64,000 nt of DNA from Mycolicibacterium wolinskyi (GCF_002101965.1 NZ_LQQA01000034.1:1-64000); one strand, 5' to 3'. Counted from the first letter of the stretch, positions 50,957 to 60,658 are shown. Program-made: numbers and translations. Notes: generated from the sequence alone by a model not told the origin.

Positions 50957-51438
50957 GCACGCTAGGGATCGTTCTCGTCGCGCTGGCGATCGCAATCGGC
51001 TTGATCGGCATCGTGGTGCCCATCCTGCCGGGCGGGCTGCTGGTGTTCGCCGCGATCGCGGTATGGGCCGTCGTTGAGCACAACACCGCGTCGTGGATCA
51101 CGCTCGGTGTGGCGACCGTGCTGTTCGTCGCCGCCGAGGTCATCAAATATCTCTGGCCGGTGCGGCGGATGCGCGCGGCCGAGGTCCGAACGCTCAGTCT
51201 CGTGGTGGGCGCGGTGCTCGGCGTCGTCGGCTTCTTCGTGATTCCGGTGATCGGATTGGTGATCGGCTTCGTGGCCGGGGTCTATCTGACCGAGTTGGGC
51301 GCCCGCCGGGACTACCGGCGGGCCTGGGCATCGACCGTGCACGCGCTCAAGGGTGTTGCGTTGTCGGTTGGTGTCGAGTTGGTCGGAGCACTGTTGGCGA
51401 CGATGGCCTGGGTTGCGGGGGTGTTCGCGACAAATTGA
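50953..51438 (+). CDS. DUF456-family membrane protein
   Basis: A 161-residue integral membrane protein with four to five transmembrane helices (about 4-25, 28-45, 48-65, 80-110, 135-158). GxxVPxLPGG near residue 20 is the DUF456 mark. Function unknown. GTG 50953 overlaps the methyltransferase stop; the gene's own stop overlaps the TTG of the YceI gene. Confidence 0.88.
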   Translation: MSTLGIVLVALAIAIGLIGIVVPILPGGLLVFAAIAVWAVVEHNTASWITLGVATVLFVAAEVIKYLWPVRRMRAAEVRTLSLVVGAVLGVVGFFVIPVIGLVIGFVAGVYLTELGARRDYRRAWASTVHALKGVALSVGVELVGALLATMAWVAGVFATN

Positions 51439-51992
51439 CCGCCAACGGGCAGTGGACGCTGGACGCCTCGGACGGTGAATTGCTGCTGCACACCGGTGTC
51501 ACCGGGACCGCGGCACGCATGGGTCATCGGCTGACGATTGCGATGCGGTCGTGGCAGGCGACCGTGCAGTGGACGGGTGACGATCCCGTCGAGGTCGCGG
51601 TTACGGTCGACCTCGAATCGCTCGACGTCATCCGCGGCGAAGGTGGCGTGACGCCGTTGTCGGGCGCCGAGAAGAAGCTGGTGCGTGCCAACGCGACTAA
51701 GTCGCTGCGGACCGGCAAGTTTCCACACGCCCGATTCCGGTCGACCGCCATCGAACGCGACACCGACGTCATCCGCCTGATCGGCACCCTCGAACTCAAC
51801 GGCCGCTCCGGCGAGCAGACCGTGGACATCCGGGTCGAGGATGACGCGGATTCGTGGCGAATTTCCGGCGCGGCCGTCGTCGCGCACACCGACTTCGGCA
51901 TCAAGCAGTACTCGATGATGATGGGCGCCATGAAAGTGGCCGACGAGGTCCGCGTGACGTTCGCGGCCGGGCACCTGAAGGCGACCGCCTAG
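51435..51992 (+). CDS. YceI-family protein
   Basis: A 185-residue lipocalin-like YceI protein, a beta-barrel that binds isoprenoid-type lipids in relatives. WTLDASDGELLLHTG opens the barrel, with LxVIRGEGGVTPLS and DFGIKQYS as family marks. No signal peptide, unlike E. coli YceI, so it is probably cytosolic. TTG 51435 overlaps the preceding stop (TTGA) and gives a natural family start. Confidence 0.88.
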   Translation: MTANGQWTLDASDGELLLHTGVTGTAARMGHRLTIAMRSWQATVQWTGDDPVEVAVTVDLESLDVIRGEGGVTPLSGAEKKLVRANATKSLRTGKFPHARFRSTAIERDTDVIRLIGTLELNGRSGEQTVDIRVEDDADSWRISGAAVVAHTDFGIKQYSMMMGAMKVADEVRVTFAAGHLKATA

Positions 51993-52044
51993 AGGACGAA
52001 TAGCTTTGCGCTGCAACGGTTCTTGACGACATCCGAGAAATTCG

Positions 52045-52074
52045 TTGACGCATGTGTAGATCACGGCGTTAACG
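52045..52074 (+). promoter_or_regulatory. Candidate promoter for the P-type ATPase cluster
   Basis: TTGACG (52045-52050) and TTAACG (52069-52074), 18 bp apart, lie ahead of ATG 52111. Moderate match; an alternative TTGACG lies at 52023-52028. Confidence 0.35.
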
Positions 52075-52110
52075 GGTATCGACCACAGGATGAACGTGAG
52101 GAGTCCGATC

Positions 52111-52584
52111 ATGAACATCGTCTCAGGTGTCGTTCAAACCGTGGGCCGGACTGCGGACGTCGCCACCGCCGCAGCGGGAGCAGTCGGAGGTGCGGCCATC
52201 AACGGCGTCGTAGGTGGGATCAAAGGTACCGGAACGGGAATCCGCGAAGGGTTGAGTCGAGGCAGTCACTCGACGGCGGCGGCGGCCGTCACGATGGCCG
52301 CGGTCGGCACCGCGGGACTCATCGAATGGCCCGTGTTGCTCACGGTGGGCGGCGCGGCGCTTCTGGTGCACCAGCTCAACGAGCGTGCGCGCGACGGGCA
52401 CACCGATGAGGGCAGCGCATCGTCAGGATCGTCGGGCACGTCAACCAGGTCGGCGTCGGCACGGTCAACCTCACGGTCGACGTCGTCACGATCGCCCTCC
52501 AAGCGTTCGTCGCCGGCCAAGGCTGCGAAGGCATCGGCCCGCCGGGCTTCAGCTGGTTCGTCAACCCGGCGCACCGCTAAGTGA
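52111..52584 (+). CDS. Small membrane protein with IEWPV motif and basic tail
   Basis: A 157-residue protein of unknown function. A Gly/Ala-rich N-terminus is followed by a hydrophobic segment (about 58-88) containing LIEWPVLLTVGGAALLVHQL. The tail is rich in Ser, Arg, Lys and Ala, almost histone-like. ATG 52111 has GAGGAG 7 nt upstream. It overlaps the ATPase start (GTGA). The hydrophobic segment resembles that of the small protein at 57056-57328 on the other side of the ATPase. Confidence 0.75.
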   Translation: MNIVSGVVQTVGRTADVATAAAGAVGGAAINGVVGGIKGTGTGIREGLSRGSHSTAAAAVTMAAVGTAGLIEWPVLLTVGGAALLVHQLNERARDGHTDEGSASSGSSGTSTRSASARSTSRSTSSRSPSKRSSPAKAAKASARRASAGSSTRRTAK

Positions 52585-55500
52585 TCGCCGGCATCGGACG
52601 GGCAATCCAGCGCGCGGCGACCGTGGCCACGACGGTGGCCGCGACACCCGTCGTGCTGACAGTCGGAACCGGTATGCGCCTGGCGTCCGGATCCGTTGGA
52701 TTGGCCACCCGCCTCACATCACTCGAGACGCTCCAGTCCGCGCGCACGGCGGCCACCGAATTCGTCGGCGGCAGGCCGGGGCGCCGCTATTGGCGCGGGG
52801 ATGAGCGGTGCTGGATCGAGGTTCGCGGGCTGCAGTCAGAGCACGGAAGCGAGATCGGCGCTGCCGTGGCACGTGCGGTCCGCGCGCAACCCGGTATCCG
52901 CTCGGCGAAACTCAACTATCCGCTGTCACGCATCGTGGTCGAATTCGACGACTCCTCCGAAACGCCGGATGTGCGGCAACTCAGCGAGATCGTCGCTGCC
53001 GCCGAAACGTGCGGCTCCGACGAGCACGCGGCTTCGGCCGCCGAACTCCCCGGCGACGGCATCGCGTTGGCCGGAAAGGTGATTGCGGCCGCCGCGAACG
53101 GTGCGGGCGTCTGCGTGGCGACGGCCGGCCGGGCGTTGATGCTGCCGCGACTGCCCGCCGGCCTGACCGCTGCCGTGACGCTCGTCGACTATCAGCCGCG
53201 GGTGCGGTCGCTGCTCGAATCTCGGCTGGGCCCACAGGCGGCCGACGCGACGCTCGCCATCGCGGCCGCGACGGTCTACGCCCTCACGCAGTCGCCTGCG
53301 GCGGTCGCCGTCGAATTCGTCCGCCACCTCTCACAGGTTGCAGAAGCCGTCGCGGCATCCAACGCCTGGCAAGTTCACGAACCCGCGCTGGCCTCCGAGG
53401 CCGAGTGCGCTGACACGATTCCGGCACCGCCCCGACCGCATCCACTGCCCGCCGGTGCGGTCGAACGGCACGCCGAGAAGTGCGCGCGGGCACAAGCTGT
53501 CGCCGCCGCATCTGCCGGCGTGCTCGCCCGCAACCTCAACACCGCGGCGACTGCCGCGGTGGTCACGGCGCCCAAGGCCGGCCGCAACGCCCGCGAGGCG
53601 TTCGCGAGCTCGCTCGGTCGCGGACTGGCCGAGCGGTTCGATGTATTGCCGGTCCGGCCGCGCGCGTTGCGGATGCTCGACCGCATCGACGCCGTTGTCG
53701 TCGATCCGCGGGTGCTCGTGACGGACGAACTGCGAGTCGGTCAGTTCCGTGACGTCGCCGAACGCGACCGCGCCGCGGTCTGGCAGTGGGCACAGGACAA
53801 ACTCGACGAGGGTGCGCTGTCGGCGGGCTGGCACACACCGGATTTGGGTGGGGCAGCACGCAATGGCCGGGCTCACGGCAAGGTGCTCGTCCGTCACGCG
53901 CATGATCCCCTGGCCCAGAGTCTGCTCGGCGAGATCCGTCGGGCCGGTGCGCATGCCGTGTCCCTGGATCTCGACGAGCTCGGCGATCTGCGTTCGTCGT
54001 TCGACGATCTGTACCCACCCGACGGCGGTATCGATGCCGCGCTCGCCGGGGCCGTCGACGCCCTGCAGCGCAACGACCGCACCGTGGCCGTGCTGTCGGT
54101 GGATTCGGCGCGTGCGCTTCGGGCCGCCGACCTCGGGGTCGGACTGCTCAGTCCGCACGGTGGAACACCTTGGCACGCCGATCTTCTCGCGGGCGACCTG
54201 GAGGCCGTGTGGCGCATCCTGCACGCGATGCCCGCGGCACGCCGGGCCAGTGAACGTGGCGTCGAACTCGCGACGAGCGGCTCGTTGCTCGGTGCGCTGC
54301 TGATGATTCCAGGTGTTCGTGGCGTGGGTCCCGGTCCGGTGACGGCCGGTGCTGCCGCCGGTCTGGCCACCGGGTTCATGCTTGCCCGCGGGGTACTGCT
54401 CGATCCGGCTCCTGCGCCGGCCCCGGTGGAGGACTGGCACGCCATGACACCCGATCAGGTGCAGCGGCATCTCGCTGTTTCGGAACGTGCTCAACCGCAG
54501 GAGGTTTCACCGATCGGACCGGCGGTGGTACGCCGGATCGGCGGCTCTGTCCGCCAACAGGTGTCCGAACTCGCCACCGCGCTGCGTGGTGAACTGTCGG
54601 ATCCCTTGACCCCCGTGCTCGCGGTCGGCTCCGCCGCGAGCGCATTACTGGGCTCACCGGTCGACGCCGTTCTCGTCGGGTCGGTGCTGACCGGAAACGC
54701 CGTACTCGCTGCCACCCAACAGGTTCGGGCCGAGCGGCTGCTGCGACGGCTGCTGGCGGTTCAGGATCCGCCGGCCCGCCGGGTCGTCGGTGACGGGTAC
54801 CAGAACGTTCCGGCCGCGCGGTTACGGCCCGGTGATGTGATCGAAGTGCGCGCGGGTGAAGTGGTGCCTGCCGATGCGCGGATCATCTCGGCGGTCGATG
54901 TCGAAGCCGACGAGGCGGCGCTCACCGGTGAGTCGCTGCCGGTGGCCAAACAGGTCGACGCGACACCGGGTGCGGTTCTTGCCGAGCGGCACTGCATGAT
55001 TCACGCCGCCACGACGCTCGTGACCGGCACCGCGGTGGCCGTGGTGACCGAGGTCGGCGCGCAGACCCAGGCCCGGCGTGCGGCCGACATCGGACGCCGC
55101 GAAGGTCAGGCGGTCGGGCTGCAATCCCAGCTTCGCGAGCTGACCAACCGTGCACTGCCCTACAGCCTCGCGGGCGGCGCGCTCGTCAGCGGCTTGGGCG
55201 TCCTGCGCAAGCTGCCGTTGCGCAGCGCGGTGGCCAGCGGCGTGGCAGTCGCTGTCGCGGCCGTGCCCGAAGGGCTGCCGCTCGTGGCCACGCTCGCCCA
55301 GCAGGCGTCGGCCCGGCGGTTGACCCGTGCCGGCGCGCTCGTGCGAAGCCCCCGATCAGTCGAGGCGCTCGGTCGCGTCGACGTCGTGTGCTTCGACAAG
55401 ACCGGCACCCTCAGCGAGAACCGGCTGCGGGTATCGGAGGTGCAACCGGCGGGCAAGTTGTCGCGCGAGGAGGTGCTCGACTGTGGGGCCCGTGCCACCC

Positions 55501-57041
55501 CGCCCAAGAACGGCGACCACCATGAGCACGCGACCGACGCCGCGGTCGCGGAAGCAGGCAGATTCGACTTCGGCACGATCGACGGCAATGTCGCGTACCT
55601 GCCGTTCCGGTCCGGCCGTAAGTTCTCGGCCTCCGTGATCGGCGAGGTGCTCTCGATCAAGGGTGCGCCCGAGGTGGTGCTGGCTGCGTGCGGTGCCGAC
55701 GCCATGGCGGGCAAGGTCGACGAGATGGCGCGCAGTGGACTGCGGGTCATCGCGGTCGCGCGGCGCGTGCTGACGCCGGCGCAGGCCGAGCGCGCCCGCG
55801 CCGAAACCGACGACTTCGCCGACTTGTGCCGCGAAGAGCTCGAGCTCGTCGGGCTGTTGGGGCTGTCCGATACCCCGCGCTCGGAGTCGGCAGCGTTGCT
55901 GAAGTCGTTGCGGCACCAGGGCATCGGCGTGCGGCTCATCACGGGCGACCATCCGGTGACAGCCAAAGCCATCGCGGCAGAGCTGGGCATGCCGGTGACC
56001 GCCGATCAGGTCATGAGCGGCGAGGAATGGGTCGCGATGCCACGCCGCAGCCAGGAGCGTGCGGTCGCCGAAAAGCGCGTGTTCGCCCGGATGTCGCCCG
56101 AACACAAGGTCCAGATCGTCCAGACGCTGGAACGCACCGGCCAGGTGTGTGCGATGGTCGGCGACGGCGCCAACGACGCCGCGGCCATCAGAGCCGCCAC
56201 CGTCGGCATCGGCGTCGCATCGCGCGGCAGCGATCCGGCGCGCAGCTCGGCCGATGTCCTACTGCTCGACGGACGGATCGGCGCGTTGGTCGACGCGCTC
56301 GACGAGGGTCGCCATCTGTGGCGGCGGGTCCAGGCCGCGGTGTCGGTCCTGCTCGGCGGGAACGCCGGTGAAGTGGTGTTCTCGATCATCGGCAGTGCAC
56401 TGACCGGGCGGTCACCGCTCAACACCCGCCAACTGCTGTTGGTGAACATGATGACGGACGCGCTGCCGGCCGCGGCCCTCGCCGTGAGTCCGGCGACCCG
56501 CTCGGTCGATGGTGCCGGGCATGGTCCGGATCAGGCCGCGCTGTGGCGTACGGTCGCGATCCGCGGGGCGACGACCGCGGGTGCGGCGACGGGCGCCTGG
56601 CTGCTGGCGGGCTTCACGTTGACGCCGCGTCGCGCGTCGACCGTCGCGCTCGTGGCGCTGGTCTCCACCCAGCTCGCCCAGACGCTGATCGACTCCCACA
56701 GCCCGTTGGTGGTCACCACCGCGGCGGGTTCATTGCTCTTGCTGGGTGCGTTGATCAGCACACCGGGTGTCAGCCAATTGCTCGGTTGCACGCCGCTCGG
56801 TCCGGTCGGGTGGACGAACGCGCTCGCGGCAGCAGGTGTGGCGACCGCGGCGGCTGCCGTGGCGCCGCGGTTGGTCGCCAGATTTCAGTCGTCGATCTCG
56901 ACGACGCCGCAACGCCACAACACCGCATACAGCTCCCGCAACGGGATGGCCAATGCGCGCGTCACGACGTCGGTCAATGGATCCGCACTCACGACTCACA
57001 CGGTGCGAAGGTCAAGCGTCGAGAAATCGAAAACGACATGA
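52581..57041 (+). CDS. ctpI: Giant P-type ATPase, CtpI-like
   Basis: A 1486-residue P-type cation ATPase of the large actinobacterial CtpI type. An N-terminal ~620 residues of Ala-rich sequence includes a ferredoxin-like domain (about 60-150) and a degenerate HAD-like half. It is followed by the true ATPase: TGES actuator motif (782-785), phosphorylation site Asp939 in DKTGTLSEN, GDGANDA hinge (1194-1200) and C-terminal membrane helices. The transported ion is unknown; calcium- or magnesium-type is suggested by family. The last ~50 residues are Ser/Thr-rich and lie over a convincing antisense frame (56885-56992), so the natural C-terminus is uncertain. Confidence 0.88.
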   Translation: MIAGIGRAIQRAATVATTVAATPVVLTVGTGMRLASGSVGLATRLTSLETLQSARTAATEFVGGRPGRRYWRGDERCWIEVRGLQSEHGSEIGAAVARAVRAQPGIRSAKLNYPLSRIVVEFDDSSETPDVRQLSEIVAAAETCGSDEHAASAAELPGDGIALAGKVIAAAANGAGVCVATAGRALMLPRLPAGLTAAVTLVDYQPRVRSLLESRLGPQAADATLAIAAATVYALTQSPAAVAVEFVRHLSQVAEAVAASNAWQVHEPALASEAECADTIPAPPRPHPLPAGAVERHAEKCARAQAVAAASAGVLARNLNTAATAAVVTAPKAGRNAREAFASSLGRGLAERFDVLPVRPRALRMLDRIDAVVVDPRVLVTDELRVGQFRDVAERDRAAVWQWAQDKLDEGALSAGWHTPDLGGAARNGRAHGKVLVRHAHDPLAQSLLGEIRRAGAHAVSLDLDELGDLRSSFDDLYPPDGGIDAALAGAVDALQRNDRTVAVLSVDSARALRAADLGVGLLSPHGGTPWHADLLAGDLEAVWRILHAMPAARRASERGVELATSGSLLGALLMIPGVRGVGPGPVTAGAAAGLATGFMLARGVLLDPAPAPAPVEDWHAMTPDQVQRHLAVSERAQPQEVSPIGPAVVRRIGGSVRQQVSELATALRGELSDPLTPVLAVGSAASALLGSPVDAVLVGSVLTGNAVLAATQQVRAERLLRRLLAVQDPPARRVVGDGYQNVPAARLRPGDVIEVRAGEVVPADARIISAVDVEADEAALTGESLPVAKQVDATPGAVLAERHCMIHAATTLVTGTAVAVVTEVGAQTQARRAADIGRREGQAVGLQSQLRELTNRALPYSLAGGALVSGLGVLRKLPLRSAVASGVAVAVAAVPEGLPLVATLAQQASARRLTRAGALVRSPRSVEALGRVDVVCFDKTGTLSENRLRVSEVQPAGKLSREEVLDCGARATPPKNGDHHEHATDAAVAEAGRFDFGTIDGNVAYLPFRSGRKFSASVIGEVLSIKGAPEVVLAACGADAMAGKVDEMARSGLRVIAVARRVLTPAQAERARAETDDFADLCREELELVGLLGLSDTPRSESAALLKSLRHQGIGVRLITGDHPVTAKAIAAELGMPVTADQVMSGEEWVAMPRRSQERAVAEKRVFARMSPEHKVQIVQTLERTGQVCAMVGDGANDAAAIRAATVGIGVASRGSDPARSSADVLLLDGRIGALVDALDEGRHLWRRVQAAVSVLLGGNAGEVVFSIIGSALTGRSPLNTRQLLLVNMMTDALPAAALAVSPATRSVDGAGHGPDQAALWRTVAIRGATTAGAATGAWLLAGFTLTPRRASTVALVALVSTQLAQTLIDSHSPLVVTTAAGSLLLLGALISTPGVSQLLGCTPLGPVGWTNALAAAGVATAAAAVAPRLVARFQSSISTTPQRHNTAYSSRNGMANARVTTSVNGSALTTHTVRRSSVEKSKTT
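56885..56992 (-). CDS. Possible antisense micro-protein (35 residues)
   Basis: A minus-strand frame from GTG 56992 encodes 35 residues with protein-like composition: an amphipathic helix TDVVTRALAIPLRELYAVLW, then RCGVVEIDD and stop. The sense frame over it is an odd Ser/Thr-rich tail, which suggests the antisense strand is the selected one. No good Shine-Dalgarno. Too short for certainty. Confidence 0.35.
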   Translation of the reverse strand: MSADPLTDVVTRALAIPLRELYAVLWRCGVVEIDD

Positions 57042-57055
57042 CGGAAAGGCAACGA

Positions 57056-57328
57056 ATGGCCGAAGACTCACAGAAAGCAACCGGCCACCGCGCAGCGGTG
57101 CAGCGGGTGCGTGAGGCCCGGGGCTTCGCCGTGACGCTGCCCGTGGTGGGCAAGGTCAGCGTTCCGCGCCCGGAACAGCTCGCTTACTACGGCGCATTGG
57201 GTTTGCTGGCGGCAACGGAGATCATCGAATGGCCCGTCGCGCTGGTGCTCGGGGCCGGGCACCTACTGATGCAGAACGAACACAGCCGCATCGCACAAGA
57301 GGTGGGTGAGGCGCTCGAAGATGCGTGA
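57056..57328 (+). CDS. Small membrane protein with IEWPV motif
   Basis: A 90-residue protein with a hydrophobic hairpin (about 42-75) containing IIEWPVALVLGAGHLLMQNEH. This resembles the segment in the protein encoded upstream of the ATPase (52111-52584). ATG 57056 has GGAAAGG 6 nt upstream; ATG 57038, overlapping the ATPase stop, is the alternative. Probably an accessory subunit or regulator of the P-type ATPase. Confidence 0.75.
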   Translation: MAEDSQKATGHRAAVQRVREARGFAVTLPVVGKVSVPRPEQLAYYGALGLLAATEIIEWPVALVLGAGHLLMQNEHSRIAQEVGEALEDA

Positions 57329-57393
57329 TGGCCGGGATCCCCGTTGGCTGGGTCCGGGCGGGCGCAGGGACACCATGCCAACCCGCCGCCCCG

Positions 57394-58203
57394 TCAGCCG
57401 AGCAGCGTCTTACGCAACGCCTCGATCTCGTCGGCAGAGACCCCGGCCGCTTCGACGAACCCCGTGACCGAGCCGTAAGCGTCGTCGAGCTTGCTCCAAG
57501 CGGCCGCGAGGTAGTCCTCCCGCACGCCGAGCACTTCGTCGGTCAGCCGGGCTTCGGCGAACGTGACCACCTCGGGCGCATCGTCGGCACGTGCGCGCAC
57601 CGAATCCATTATGCGGGTGCGCAGTGCGGGGATCGCGTCATTGCTGCGGAGGAAATCGGCGATGACGCGGTCACGATCGATACCGACCGTCGCCAGCACG
57701 GTCGCGACCGTGAAGCCCGTGCGGTCCTTGCCCGCAAAGCAGTGCGCGATCACCGGCTTGCCGTCGGCCAGCAGGGTGATGACCTGGCGCACCGCGTTGT
57801 GGGCGCCCGGCAGCGTCGGGAACTCCTCGTACACCTCGGTCATGTAGCGCCGAGCCGCCTCGGAGACGTCCTCGTCGCCCGGGGACTCCGACATCACGCG
57901 CTGAAAGGTGCTCTCGTGCGGTGCGTCCTGGTTGGAGTCGTCGTCGGGGTGGAACGGCAGCAGGTGGACCGACACACCGTCGGGCACCTGGCCCGGGCCG
58001 CGCCGGTTCACCTCCTGATGCGACCGCAGATCGGCGACGTCGGTGATGCCGAGGCGGCGGAACACCGCACGGCCGTCATCGGAGAGCCGGCTGAGTTCAC
58101 TGGAGCGGTAGAGCACCCCGGGCCGGATCCCGGTCTCGGCTGCGACGTCGCGGAAATTCCACGCGCCGCCCAATTGCACTGAGGCTCCGTTGCTTTCGGT
58201 CAC
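57394..58203 (-). CDS. PtpB-like tyrosine/serine phosphatase
   Basis: A 269-residue phosphatase. The P-loop is Cys155-FAGKD-Arg161 in HCFAGKDRTGF, identical in form to M. tuberculosis PtpB, which shows mixed protein and phosphoinositide phosphatase activity. NFRDVAAETG near the N-terminus is also PtpB-like. GTG 58203 shares a base with the stop of the acyl-CoA dehydrogenase gene (TAGTG), so the two are coupled, as ptpB and fadE10-type genes are neighbours elsewhere. Confidence 0.92.
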   Translation of the reverse strand: MTESNGASVQLGGAWNFRDVAAETGIRPGVLYRSSELSRLSDDGRAVFRRLGITDVADLRSHQEVNRRGPGQVPDGVSVHLLPFHPDDDSNQDAPHESTFQRVMSESPGDEDVSEAARRYMTEVYEEFPTLPGAHNAVRQVITLLADGKPVIAHCFAGKDRTGFTVATVLATVGIDRDRVIADFLRSNDAIPALRTRIMDSVRARADDAPEVVTFAEARLTDEVLGVREDYLAAAWSKLDDAYGSVTGFVEAAGVSADEIEALRKTLLG

Positions 58204-59429
58204 TATCCCGTTACCGCCGAAGCAAGAGGCGATTTCTCGCGGCCCAACTCGGCACGTGCGATCGTGCGCATGTGGACCTCGTCGGGCCCGTCGAACAGGC
58301 GCATGGCGCGGTGCCAGCTGTAGAGCCGGGCGAGCGGCGTGTCGTCGCTGACGCCTGCCGCGCCGTGCACCTGGATTGCGCGGTCGATGACGTTGCAGGC
58401 GATCTGCGGGGCCACCGACTTGATCTGCGATACGAGCACGTGCGCGGCTTTGTTGCCCTCCTGGTCGATGGTCCAGGCGGCCTTCTCGCACAGCAGGCGG
58501 GCCTGGTCGATCTCGTTGCGGGACTTGGCAATCGATTCCCGCACCACACCCTGCTCGGCAAGCGGCTTGCCGAACGCGACGCGCTTCTGCACGCGGTCGA
58601 CCATCAACGCCAGCGCACGCTCGGCCGCACCCAGCGCGCGCATGCAGTGATGGATGCGGCCCGGGCCCAGCCGCGCCTGCGCGATGGCGAATCCGCTGCC
58701 CTCCTCGTGCAGCAGGTTCTCGGCGGGAACCCGGACGTTGTCGAACACGATCTCGCAGTGGCCGTGCTGGTCCTGCCAGCCGAACACCGGCAGCGAGCGC
58801 TGAATATCCACACCGGGGGTATCCACGGGCACCAGGATCATCGACTGCTGTTGGTGTGAGGCGGCGTCGGGATTGGTGCGGCCCATGACGATCAGGAGCT
58901 TGCAACGCGGATCGGCGGCACCGGTGATCCACCACTTGCGGCCGTTGATGACGTAGTCGGCACCGTCGCGCAGCATCGTCGTCTCGATGTTGCGCGCGTC
59001 CGAGGACGCGACGGCGGGCTCGGTCATCGCGAAGGCGCTGCGGATCTCACCGGCAAGCAGCGGCTCAAGCCACTGCTTGCGTTGGGCCTCGGTCGCGAAC
59101 AGGTGCAGCGTCTCCATGTTGCCGGTGTCGGGTGCGGCGCAGTTGAGCACCTCGGGAGCGATCTCCAGGCTCCACCCCGAGATCTCGGCCAGCGGCGAGT
59201 ACTCCAGGTTGGTCAGACCCGATTCCGATGGCAGGAACAGGTTCCACAGCCCCAGCTCGCGGGCTTTGGCCTTGAGCTCCTCGACGATCGGGGGGACCGT
59301 GTGGTCCTTGGGGCCTTTCTCCTCGCGATAGGCGTGGTAGGACGCCTCGGCCGGGAACACGTGTTCGGTCATGAAGTCGGTGAGCCGCTTGTGGTAATCA
59401 GCCGCTTTGGCCGACATCGCGAAGTCCAT
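58203..59429 (-). CDS. Acyl-CoA dehydrogenase (FadE/ACAD10-11-like)
   Basis: A 408-residue flavoprotein of acyl-CoA beta-oxidation. AFAMTEPAVASSDARNIET and WWITGA are the FAD/substrate motifs; GPGRIHHCMRALGAAERAL and RLFDGPDEVHMRTIAR are C-terminal signatures of the ACAD10/11-like branch. ATG 59429 is used; the frame extends far upstream only as a shadow of the MFS gene. It is followed by the coupled PtpB-like gene. Confidence 0.93.
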   Translation of the reverse strand: MDFAMSAKAADYHKRLTDFMTEHVFPAEASYHAYREEKGPKDHTVPPIVEELKAKARELGLWNLFLPSESGLTNLEYSPLAEISGWSLEIAPEVLNCAAPDTGNMETLHLFATEAQRKQWLEPLLAGEIRSAFAMTEPAVASSDARNIETTMLRDGADYVINGRKWWITGAADPRCKLLIVMGRTNPDAASHQQQSMILVPVDTPGVDIQRSLPVFGWQDQHGHCEIVFDNVRVPAENLLHEEGSGFAIAQARLGPGRIHHCMRALGAAERALALMVDRVQKRVAFGKPLAEQGVVRESIAKSRNEIDQARLLCEKAAWTIDQEGNKAAHVLVSQIKSVAPQIACNVIDRAIQVHGAAGVSDDTPLARLYSWHRAMRLFDGPDEVHMRTIARAELGREKSPLASAVTG

Positions 59430-59461
59430 GCCCGTCACGATATGACACGCGTCAAAGGGGG

Positions 59462-60658
59462 TCAGCGCCGCAGGGTGAGCGCCAATATCCCGGCCAGCGC
59501 GGCCAGACCCATCACGGTGCCTGCGACCGCGGGCCAGCCCGCGGCATCGAACGCGAGGCCGCCGAACCAGCCCACGGCACTGGAGCCGCCGTAATAGAAG
59601 AGGTTGTACAGCGATGACGCCTGGGCCTTGCTGTTGCCGGCCGCCACGCCGACCCAACCAGAGGCGATCGCGTGGGCGCCGAAGAAACCGGCGGTCGCGA
59701 CCACGAGTCCCACCAGCACGGCGACGATGTTGTTGCTCAGCGTGATCGCGACACCGGCGATCATCGTGACGATCGAGGCCACCATGACGGTCCGGCGCCC
59801 GAACCGGGTGGCCTCCGCGCCGGCCCGCGCGGACGCCCAGGTGCCGGCCAGATAGGCCAGGAACACCAGGCTCACCACGGTCTGTGGGAGGTGGAACGGC
59901 GCCGCCATGAGCCGGAAACCGAGGAAGTTGTAGATCGCGACAAAGCCGCCCATCAGCAGGAAAGCCTGACTGAACAGCACCAGTTGGCGGGGCGAGCGCA
60001 GGTTGACCAGCAATCGTCTGCCGAGGTCGCGTTGGTTGCGCGTCGGGGTGAAGCCCTGTGCCGGCGGCGCGAGTTTGACGAACGCCAGCGCGGCCAGCCC
60101 GCACAGCACCGCCACGATCAGGACGCCGACGCGCCAGCCGGCGTATTCCGCCACGGGTCCGGTGACGAGCCGGCCCGCCAAACCGCCGATCGTCGTGCCT
60201 GCGACGTAGGTTCCCGCGGCGCGGGCGGCATGCCCGGCGTTGATCTCCTCGGTGAGGTAGGCGACCGCGACCGCCGGGACCCCGGCGAGCACGAGGCCCT
60301 CGAGGAAGCGGCCGCACAACAGCAGCTGGTAGCTCGGCGAGAACGGCACGAGAAGCCCGAGAACCGTTGCCGCCGCGACGGATATCGTCATCACCTGCAC
60401 GCGCCCAATGCGGTCGGCAAGTGCGGCCCACGGGATGACGCCGACGGCGAGACCGATGGTCGCCGTCGATACGGCCAGGGCGGTGTCGGCGGCTCCGGTG
60501 CCGAGGTCCCGGGCGATCAGCGGCAGCACGGCCTGCGGCGAATACAGCTGGGCGAACGTCGCGACTCCGGCGCAGAACAGGGCGGCGAGCAGGCGCCGGT
60601 AGTCGCTGGAGCCGCGCGGATGCCCTTGCCAGACAACAGTGGTCGGTGGGGCAGTCAC
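59462..60658 (-). CDS. MFS transporter
   Basis: A 398-residue major facilitator with 12 transmembrane helices, of the YnfM-like exporter type. The loop 2-3 signature AALADRIGRVQVM is present. Substrate unknown. GTG 60658 lies 46 nt after the stop of the LysR gene, in the same direction, so the LysR protein probably controls it. Confidence 0.9.
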   Translation of the reverse strand: MTAPPTTVVWQGHPRGSSDYRRLLAALFCAGVATFAQLYSPQAVLPLIARDLGTGAADTALAVSTATIGLAVGVIPWAALADRIGRVQVMTISVAAATVLGLLVPFSPSYQLLLCGRFLEGLVLAGVPAVAVAYLTEEINAGHAARAAGTYVAGTTIGGLAGRLVTGPVAEYAGWRVGVLIVAVLCGLAALAFVKLAPPAQGFTPTRNQRDLGRRLLVNLRSPRQLVLFSQAFLLMGGFVAIYNFLGFRLMAAPFHLPQTVVSLVFLAYLAGTWASARAGAEATRFGRRTVMVASIVTMIAGVAITLSNNIVAVLVGLVVATAGFFGAHAIASGWVGVAAGNSKAQASSLYNLFYYGGSSAVGWFGGLAFDAAGWPAVAGTVMGLAALAGILALTLRR

